Shown here piece by piece: positions 1 to 5,261 of a stretch of DNA of 6,307 nucleotides. The translations under genes were made by a program, and so were the position numbers. Source of the stretch: CAYMEV01 sp964431655 [NCBI: uncultured bacterium] (GTDB taxonomy: Bacteria; CAYMEV01); assembly GCA_964431655.1 (NCBI GenBank), contig CAYSKJ010000003.1, positions 52,915-59,221 on the forward strand. The letters are read 5' to 3'. The notes beneath the pieces are model-generated. The model had not been told where the DNA came from. It worked only from the letters and a program-made list of their open reading frames with translations, and did no database searches. Each line of letters begins with the position of its first letter. Positions within the stretch are counted from its first letter, which is position 1.

Positions 1-204
1 AAGGTTCTGAGCATACTTAAACACTGGATATTACGGAAAGCCGGTATTTTATAACCGTTCTATTTAAGAGAGTTTATCACTGACCTTCAGGATAAAAAAG
101 AATGAGTAATCTGCGGTATGAGGTTCTGTAATTTTTCTTCCAGCCGATGAGGAATATAAAATTATAAGAAGGGAAAAGGGGACATTTCTATTTTGTTTTG
201 ACAT
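1..204. other. Upstream stretch without a convincing gene
   Basis: No supported gene lies here. Frame 1 is open from base 1 to a TAA at 52-54 (17 codons, reading KVLSILKHWILRKAGIL), which could be the end of a gene lying to the left, but it is too short to identify. A small imperfect hairpin overlaps that stop (CGGTAT at 42-47 against ATAACCG at 51-57, one bulged A) and is followed by TTCTATTT, so a weak terminator is possible. From 60 to 170 I see only short frames broken by stops. At 177-203 the motif GGGGACATTTCTATTTTG followed by TTTTGACA looks, from memory, like a terminus of some insertion sequences. No transposase or matching inverted repeat is visible. Confidence 0.4.
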
Positions 205-223
205 ATCAAATAATTTACTTGAT
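205..223. promoter_or_regulatory. Imperfect palindrome overlapping the -35 box, possible operator
   Basis: The 19 bases ATCAAATAATTTACTTGAT form an inverted repeat centred on T214. Nine base pairs are possible on each side and only one (A210 against C218) mismatches. The right arm covers the -35 hexamer at 219-224, where a dimeric repressor would block RNA polymerase. No regulator gene is present in the window, and AT-rich DNA throws up such palindromes by chance, so this is a candidate only. Confidence 0.35.
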
Positions 224-247
224 TTTATATTGCAGTATCGATATAAT
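219..247 (+). promoter_or_regulatory. Sigma-70-type promoter of the 55-residue gene
   Basis: The -35 is TTGATT (219-224, 4 of 6 consensus). A 17-base spacer follows, then a perfect TATAAT -10 (242-247). Transcription would begin near 254, leaving a leader of about 30 bases before the ATG at 285. A better -35 hexamer, TTGACA at 198-203, also exists, but its nearest -10-like sequence (TATATT, 226-231) is 22 bases away, which is too far for a normal promoter. Confidence 0.75.
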
Positions 248-284
248 AATGGCTTTACTTTATTGAGATCAAGGAGGGGAATAA

Positions 285-452
285 ATGAATCAAAAAACAG
301 CGAAACTGCTTAGAAAATATTCAAGATTCAGCGGAAAGCCTATTCAGGAACTTAAGGAAATGTGGCTGAACAGCTCAGCAAAAGAGAAAGCGAATCTGAG
401 AGCTGAGCTGGAAGGCAAACTGGAATCTGCTGAGAACCAGCAGACCAAATAA
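285..452 (+). CDS. Small basic protein of unknown function, 55 aa
   Basis: I do not recognise this protein and assign no function. The start is well supported: AGGAGG at 272-277 sits 7 bases before the ATG. It lies about 30 bases downstream of a good promoter and ends 5 bases before a strong terminator, so it should be transcribed alone and could be well expressed. The product has 12 Lys/Arg and 7 Glu and no Cys. It has no signal peptide or membrane segment. It looks largely helical: a basic N-terminal helix (residues 3-13, TAKLLRKYSRF region), a break at Ser-Gly-Lys-Pro (16-19), a helix around 20-29 containing a lone Trp27, and a charged helix at 32-50, with a polar tail. A compact nucleic-acid-binding or regulatory protein is conceivable, but that is a guess from charge and size. 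That it is a real gene is more certain than what it does. Confidence 0.8.
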   Translation: MNQKTAKLLRKYSRFSGKPIQELKEMWLNSSAKEKANLRAELEGKLESAENQQTK

Positions 453-457
453 ATTCT

Positions 458-504
458 GGTTTAAAAAGGATTGACGTACGTCAATCCTTTTTAAAACCTT
501 TTTT
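458..504 (+). terminator. Strong intrinsic terminator after the small gene
   Basis: Bases 460-495 are a perfect 36-base palindrome centred between 477 and 478; its core is GGATTGACGTACGTCAATCC (468-487). The stem can be extended by GG (458-459) pairing with CC (497-498) around one bulged A (496). A run of six T follows at 499-504. The A-rich left flank of the stem reads as a T run on the other strand, so the hairpin could also stop transcription coming from the right. It separates the small gene from the exporter genes. Confidence 0.9.
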
Positions 505-555
505 ATTGCCCATCGTATTCCAATTTAAATTTATCTTTTTTTCACTGGTGCAACT

Positions 556-2358
556 ATGAAGAAGTTACTGAGGTTTTTCAGTAACATTAAGCCTTTTTTC
601 CCATACATATTAAGGTTTAAATGGCATTATATCTTTACGCTGATATTTCTCGGCACAGCAAATCTGTGTCAGCTTTATATTCCTAAAGTACTCAAGAATG
701 CTGTAGATGCCATATCTGATCAAAACCTGCATAATACAGACATAAAAGGTATAATCCTGCAGAGCGCTGTCTGGATACTGCTTCTGGGCCTGGGAATATA
801 CCTGTCAAGGGTAATATGGAGGATGTTTTTGTGGCTTGCAGGCATAAGGATAAATATAGAGATAAGGGACAAATTCTTTGAACATTTAGTGGAGATGGAC
901 CCTTCTTTCTATGAGAAAAACAGGACCGGGGAACTGATGGCTCTGGCAACCAATGATATACAGGCTGTTACGCAATCATTCCGAATGGGTGTGGTGTCTT
1001 TATTCGACGGGACATTCATGCTTTTCATGGCTTTATTCTTTATGCTTAACATTAACCCCGGGCTGACATTCTTTGTATTCCTTCCATTTCCATTAATCAT
1101 GTTTATCACGCTTCAGTTTAATTACAAAATACATAATACCTTCAAGCAGGTGCAGGAAGTATTTGCTGAAATGACGGAGTTCATACGGGAGTATGTATGG
1201 GGGATCCGTATACTGAGGGCTCATTCTAAAGATGTTCTGAACAAGGAAAAGTTTGATGAAGTTAATAAAAAGGTTATAGAAAAAAACCTCAACCTGGTAA
1301 AGGTTCAGGGCCTTTTTTTCCCCTCCATATTTATCTTTTCCCAGCTTTCCTACCTGATGCTCATATATTTCGGGGGCAGGTATGTGATTTCTAAGAGTGT
1401 TTCCATGGGGGACTTTGTTGCATTCATGTCCTATATACTCATACTCACATGGCCTACCATGGCCCTCGGCTGGTCGGTCAACATATTTGAGAGGGGCGCT
1501 GCTTCCATGAACAGGCTGAATGACATATTTGCCCTGAAGCCTGCTACTGTTGACGGTAAAAGGGAATATTTCTCTGAATTACCCCCTGATATATGTGTAA
1601 AAGACCTGGCTTTTCATTATCCCGGTTCAGATAATGGCATAAATATATCCTCCCTTGATATACCTGCTGATTCCTATACCGGCCTGATCGGAAAGACCGG
1701 AAGCGGAAAAAGCACTCTTTTGAAGCTTATTATGAAGATTTTCACATCTGATGGAATATTTATTGACGGCGGCATACCTTTACGTGATATAAAGACCCGG
1801 TCTATAAGGGATGTGATTTCCATTGTGCCCCAGGATTCCATGCTGTTTTCTGCAACCATAAGGGATAATATTGCTTTTGGCAATCCGGAAGCCACCGATG
1901 GTGAGATTGAAGAGGTAATTGATATATGCAGTTTCAGGAAGGATATCGAGAGTTTTCCAAATGGCCTGGACACTCTGGTCGGGGAGAGAGGGATAACTCT
2001 TTCCGGTGGCCAGAAGCAGAGGATATCCCTTGCAAGGGCAATAATCCTGAAGAAGCCTGTCCTTCTCCTTGATGACTGCCTGAGCGCTGTGGATTCAGAG
2101 ACTGAAAAGCATATACTGCAGAATCTAAAGCATTTCAGGAAGAATATGTCAGTAGTTGCTGTATCCAACAGGATATCCACAGTTATGTTCGCTGACAAAA
2201 TTTATGTATTTAACAGCGGGAAGATAGAGGCCAGCGGTAAGCATGCGGAGCTTTTAGCCGCTTCCCGGACCTATTATGATATCTATGAAAAGCAGAAGCT
2301 CCTTTCAGAGATTGAGGATATGGAAGGATATCAGGAGTCAAATGGGCAAGGAAAATAG
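556..2358 (+). CDS. ABC exporter half-transporter, degenerate-site subunit (TM287/BmrC type), 600 aa
   Basis: This is one half of a heterodimeric exporter that pumps a hydrophobic or drug-like substrate out of the membrane using ATP. Six membrane helices lie roughly at 23-46, 66-96, 146-166, 169-188, 252-277 and 284-306. The nucleotide-binding domain follows from about 345: Tyr355 A-loop, Walker A GKTGSGKST (379-387, Lys385), Q-loop Gln426, signature LSGGQ (482-486) and Walker B with D-loop LLLDDCLSAVD (503-513). The catalytic Glu after Walker B is Asp507, and the switch His is Asn538, so this subunit's own Walker motifs build the weak ATP site. That pattern is known for TM287 and TAP1. Length is typical. 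The start has only GGTG (547-550) as a ribosome binding site, and an in-frame stop at 526-528 rules out a much earlier start. No good promoter is visible between the terminator and the ATG. Substrate is unknown. Confidence 0.95.
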   Translation: MKKLLRFFSNIKPFFPYILRFKWHYIFTLIFLGTANLCQLYIPKVLKNAVDAISDQNLHNTDIKGIILQSAVWILLLGLGIYLSRVIWRMFLWLAGIRINIEIRDKFFEHLVEMDPSFYEKNRTGELMALATNDIQAVTQSFRMGVVSLFDGTFMLFMALFFMLNINPGLTFFVFLPFPLIMFITLQFNYKIHNTFKQVQEVFAEMTEFIREYVWGIRILRAHSKDVLNKEKFDEVNKKVIEKNLNLVKVQGLFFPSIFIFSQLSYLMLIYFGGRYVISKSVSMGDFVAFMSYILILTWPTMALGWSVNIFERGAASMNRLNDIFALKPATVDGKREYFSELPPDICVKDLAFHYPGSDNGINISSLDIPADSYTGLIGKTGSGKSTLLKLIMKIFTSDGIFIDGGIPLRDIKTRSIRDVISIVPQDSMLFSATIRDNIAFGNPEATDGEIEEVIDICSFRKDIESFPNGLDTLVGERGITLSGGQKQRISLARAIILKKPVLLLDDCLSAVDSETEKHILQNLKHFRKNMSVVAVSNRISTVMFADKIYVFNSGKIEASGKHAELLAASRTYYDIYEKQKLLSEIEDMEGYQESNGQGK

Positions 2359-4132
2359 AGAAGAAGAAGCAATCAGGGGTTATTTTGATATAAAGACCCT
2401 CAAGAGAATAATATCTCTCATGATGCCCCATAAAAAATTCTTTATTATTGCAGTTATCATAACTGTCATAGTCAGTGCTGTCGATATATCCCTTCCCATC
2501 ATCATTAAGCAGGCTGTAGATGATTTTATACTCAATATGGGACTGGATGCCGATTCCAGGATATCAGGCCTTACCAGCAAGGTTTTTATCTTTTTAGGTC
2601 TCCTTGCCCTGTATTTTGTACTCAATTTTACGCAGATATTCCTTCTGAATTATGGAGGCCAGAAGACGATGGGAGACCTGAGAGACAAAGTATTTTGTCA
2701 TTTTCAGAATCTCAGGATGTCTTTTTTTGACCATAATCCTATTGGAAGGCTGGTTACAAGAAATACCAATGATATCCAGGCACTGGACCAGATGTTCAGT
2801 GAAGTCCTGGTTTATATAATAAAGGATTCAATTATCCTTATAGGCGTAATGGCTGTTGTAATTTCCTATTCTTTTACCTTTGGCATGTTTCTGGTAGCTG
2901 TGTTTATCATCCTGCTAATATCAACAATGGCGTACAATGTGCTTTCAACCTCTCTTTTCAGGAGGTTCAGGGTGCTTATAGCCCGTATTAATGCAGTATT
3001 GTCCGAGTATATCATGGGCATGACCATTATCCAGCTCTTTAACCAGCAAAAGAGAATAAAAGGCGATTTTTCCATGCTTAACCTGACCTATTATGATGTA
3101 TGGAAAAAACTTGCTTATGTTTCTGTAGTCTACCGGCCCTTTGCGAGCCTTATGAGGAGCATATCCATTGCCATGATAATCTGGTATGTAGGCGGCGGTG
3201 TTATTGATGATAAACTGACTCTTGGAGAGCTCACAGCATTTATAGTTTATCTGGACAGGTTTTTTCACCCCATATTTCACATGACAGAGAGGGTAGAGAT
3301 AATCAAATCTGCCATTGTCAGCGGGGAGAGGGTATTTAAGCTCCTTGATACCCAGGAATTCATACCCCAAAAGCCTGATGCCGTGCACCCAGCGGTCTTT
3401 AAACCGGAAATTGAGTTCAGGGATGTGTGTTTTGCCTATAATAATGACAACTATGTCCTGAAGAACATATCCTTCATGGTCGAGGAAGGCAACAGGGTTG
3501 CCGTAGTCGGCAGAACAGGTTCGGGTAAAACATCCCTCATAAACCTGCTTCTTCGTTTCTACGAGTTTGACCATGGTGCTGTCAGTATAGGGGGATATGA
3601 TATAAGAGAACTTGATGTGGGTTATATAAGGAAGAATATCTCTTATGTAATGCAGGATGTCTATCTTTTTTCCGGAACAGTGAAGGATAATATCATGTTC
3701 GGCATAGATCCCTCCCATGCAAAGAATCTTGAAGAGATATGCCACAGGATGCAGCTTGATTATCTGATTTCCAGGCTTCCAAGGGGACTTGATACTCCCG
3801 TTACTGAAAGAGGCATGTCCTTTTCCAGCGGAGAGAGACAGCTTATATCCTTTGCAAGAGCTCTTATCAGCAATCCATCCCTGATTGTCCTGGATGAGGC
3901 TACATCAAATATTGATTCAAGGACCGAACACCTTATTCAGCTGGCCATTGAAGAGCTGCTAAGGGGCAGGACATCCATAATAATAGCCCACAGGCTGTCC
4001 ACCATAAAAAACAGTAATAAGATTCTGGTTATGCACAAAGGAAGGATAGTGGAAGAGGGTAATCACAGCAAGCTTATTTCCCTGGACGGAATATATTCAA
4101 AGTTGTATTCTCTTCAGAAGATACCTGCCTGA
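2342..4132 (+). CDS. ABC exporter half-transporter, consensus-site subunit (TM288/BmrD type), 596 aa
   Basis: This is the partner of the preceding gene. Six membrane helices lie near 33-56, 81-105, 154-178, 181-200, 264-288 and 292-314. The nucleotide-binding domain has A-loop Tyr366, Walker A GRTGSGKTS (390-398), Gln438, a degenerate signature FSSGE (494-498) in place of LSGGQ, an intact Walker B VLDE with Glu519, and switch His550. Its intact Walker motifs would face the intact LSGGQ of the partner, giving one active ATP site. Its poor signature faces the partner's Asp507, giving the degenerate site. I chose the ATG at 2342 because AGGAG (2333-2337) lies just before it. A longer frame opens at an ATG at 2276 but has no ribosome binding site and would overlap the first gene by 83 bases. 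From 2342 the overlap is 17 bases, which suggests translational coupling and equal amounts of the two subunits. Confidence 0.95.
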   Translation: MGKENREEEAIRGYFDIKTLKRIISLMMPHKKFFIIAVIITVIVSAVDISLPIIIKQAVDDFILNMGLDADSRISGLTSKVFIFLGLLALYFVLNFTQIFLLNYGGQKTMGDLRDKVFCHFQNLRMSFFDHNPIGRLVTRNTNDIQALDQMFSEVLVYIIKDSIILIGVMAVVISYSFTFGMFLVAVFIILLISTMAYNVLSTSLFRRFRVLIARINAVLSEYIMGMTIIQLFNQQKRIKGDFSMLNLTYYDVWKKLAYVSVVYRPFASLMRSISIAMIIWYVGGGVIDDKLTLGELTAFIVYLDRFFHPIFHMTERVEIIKSAIVSGERVFKLLDTQEFIPQKPDAVHPAVFKPEIEFRDVCFAYNNDNYVLKNISFMVEEGNRVAVVGRTGSGKTSLINLLLRFYEFDHGAVSIGGYDIRELDVGYIRKNISYVMQDVYLFSGTVKDNIMFGIDPSHAKNLEEICHRMQLDYLISRLPRGLDTPVTERGMSFSSGERQLISFARALISNPSLIVLDEATSNIDSRTEHLIQLAIEELLRGRTSIIIAHRLSTIKNSNKILVMHKGRIVEEGNHSKLISLDGIYSKLYSLQKIPA

Positions 4133-4151
4133 GTTATATAAAAATCATCAT

Positions 4152-4182
4152 ACCAGTATTTTCAGTTTCCCTGGTTTTATTT
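4152..4182 (+). terminator. Weak possible terminator after the exporter genes
   Basis: ACCAG (4152-4156) can pair with CTGGT (4171-4175) across a 14-base loop, and the T-rich TTTTATTT follows. A 5-pair stem with so large a loop is poor, so transcripts may read on into the channel gene. It is the only hairpin of this kind I found between the two genes. Confidence 0.25.
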
Positions 4183-4196
4183 AGAAATGTTTTTAT

Positions 4197-4224
4197 TTTA
4201 CCTGCTGGCTTTATGGTTTATAAT
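4197..4224 (+). promoter_or_regulatory. Promoter of the potassium channel gene
   Basis: A perfect TATAAT -10 (4219-4224) is preceded by TTTACC (4197-4202, 4 of 6 consensus) across a 16-base spacer. Transcription would start near 4231, leaving a short leader of about 17 bases that contains the ribosome binding site AGGTGG (4236-4241). This lets the channel be expressed independently of the exporter genes. Confidence 0.6.
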
Positions 4225-4247
4225 AATTGATCAAAAGGTGGTATGCC

Positions 4248-5261
4248 ATGAAGAAAATTCGATATGCCGTTCTTTTTCTGCTGGGAATATTTGTTCTTGG
4301 CGTGTCCGGCTATATTATTATTGAAGGCTGGTCCTTTCTGGATTCCGCCTATATGGTAATTGTAACCATAAGCACGGTCGGTTTCAAGGAGGTCAGAGAA
4401 CTAAGCCCTTCCGGCCAGATGTTTACAATTTTCCTTATACTGCTTGGTTTAGGAGGTATCACTACTGCAGCAAGAGTATTGGCAGCAAGTTTTTTCGAGG
4501 AGCATTTTCAAGAACAATACAGGAGAAAAAAAATGGAAAAGGAACTGGAAAATATTAAAAGCCACTATATTATAATCGGCCTTGGCGATCTTGGAAGGGA
4601 GGTAGCCTCTGTACTGCTTAAATCTAATGCAAAATTTATCATAATAGATGAGAATGAAGAAGTCCTTCAAAAATTCTGCGAGGAAAATGCCGGGAATGGT
4701 ACATGCCTGTACATTGCCGGTAATGGCATGGATGAAAATATCTTAAAAAAAGCCAGAATCGACAGGGCAGTCGGAGCGGTAATTGCATTGGGTACCGATG
4801 CTGATGCACTGCTTACTGTTATTACAATCAGGGAGCTTAATTCTGATATTCGCATAATTAGCCGTGCAAATGATGAAAAAACAAAGAACAAATTCTTAAA
4901 GGCAGGGGCTGACAGCGTGATAGCGCCAAATTTTATAATCGGCAACAGGATAGCCAATACCCTGCTTAAACCTCATCTTATAAGTTTTCTTGATTCTGTC
5001 ACCAATGTGGGGAAAACAAATATTGTGCTGGAGGAAATAAAAATTCCTGAAGGAAGCAGGTTAATCGGTAAAGCACTTAAAGAGCTTCAAATACCGGCAA
5101 AAACAGGTTTCATTGTATTTGCCATAAAAAGAAAATATGAAGTCATCCAGTTCAATCCGGGTCCGGCGGACAGCCTTGAGGGAAATGATTCCATTCTGGC
5201 GGTGGGTAATTACGATAATATCAACAAGCTTCTCGATTATATAAACAGCTTCAGTTCCTGA
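4248..5261 (+). CDS. RCK-domain potassium channel (MthK-like architecture), 337 aa
   Basis: The product is predicted to be a K+ channel of the inner membrane, forming a tetramer gated by ligand binding to its cytoplasmic domain. It has TM1 (about 5-25), a pore helix (31-42), the filter TVGFKE (43-48), TM2 (57-80, with a Gly-rich hinge at 67-70), an RCK-N Rossmann domain (107 to about 225) and an RCK-C domain (about 250-335). Length and order match MthK (336 aa, from memory). The Rossmann motif GLGDLG (111-116) and the acidic Asp134 at the end of the second strand are intact, which favours a nucleotide ligand. In my by-eye alignment MthK's calcium residues E210 and E212 become Arg206 and Asn208, so calcium gating by that site is unlikely. 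The filter's last Gly is Lys47, which is odd. The ATG at 4248 has AGGTGG 6 bases upstream; a TTG at 4227 is in frame but lacks a site. Confidence 0.9.
   Translation: MKKIRYAVLFLLGIFVLGVSGYIIIEGWSFLDSAYMVIVTISTVGFKEVRELSPSGQMFTIFLILLGLGGITTAARVLAASFFEEHFQEQYRRKKMEKELENIKSHYIIIGLGDLGREVASVLLKSNAKFIIIDENEEVLQKFCEENAGNGTCLYIAGNGMDENILKKARIDRAVGAVIALGTDADALLTVITIRELNSDIRIISRANDEKTKNKFLKAGADSVIAPNFIIGNRIANTLLKPHLISFLDSVTNVGKTNIVLEEIKIPEGSRLIGKALKELQIPAKTGFIVFAIKRKYEVIQFNPGPADSLEGNDSILAVGNYDNINKLLDYINSFSS
4521..4535 (+). promoter_or_regulatory. Internal ribosome binding site and ATG for a soluble RCK product
   Basis: Inside the channel gene, AGGAG (4521-4525) stands 7 bases before an in-frame ATG (4533-4535), which is Met96. 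This pair is at least as good as the gene's own start. Initiation here would yield a 242-residue protein that begins 11 residues before the RCK-N domain and lacks the pore. MthK is known to make such a soluble RCK fragment from an internal Met (Met107), and those fragments complete its eight-domain gating ring. The codons involved are Arg-Arg-Lys-Lys, a common linker composition, so the motif could also be accidental. Confidence 0.55.

Noticed and set aside
506-536. Promoter for the exporter genes (TTGCCC at 506-511)
   Set aside because: The -35 is fair, but no -10 hexamer at a suitable distance matches more than 3 of 6 positions, so I could not support it.
1674-2198. Minus-strand open frame of 174 codons
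   Set aside because: It is the mirror of the conserved nucleotide-binding domain of the first exporter subunit and shows no domain of its own.
2276-2341. N-terminal extension of the second exporter subunit
   Set aside because: There is no ribosome binding site before 2276, and the extra 22 residues would only re-read the end of the first gene in another frame. The ATG at 2342 has AGGAG in place.
2945-3745. Long minus-strand open frame of 266 codons
   Set aside because: It lies wholly opposite the second exporter subunit, which has every family motif. Its translation shows no recognisable domain, and I see no promoter or ribosome binding site for it.
4227-4247. TTG start for the channel, adding 7 residues
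   Set aside because: It lies within the promoter's start region and has no ribosome binding site, whereas the ATG at 4248 has AGGTGG at good spacing.
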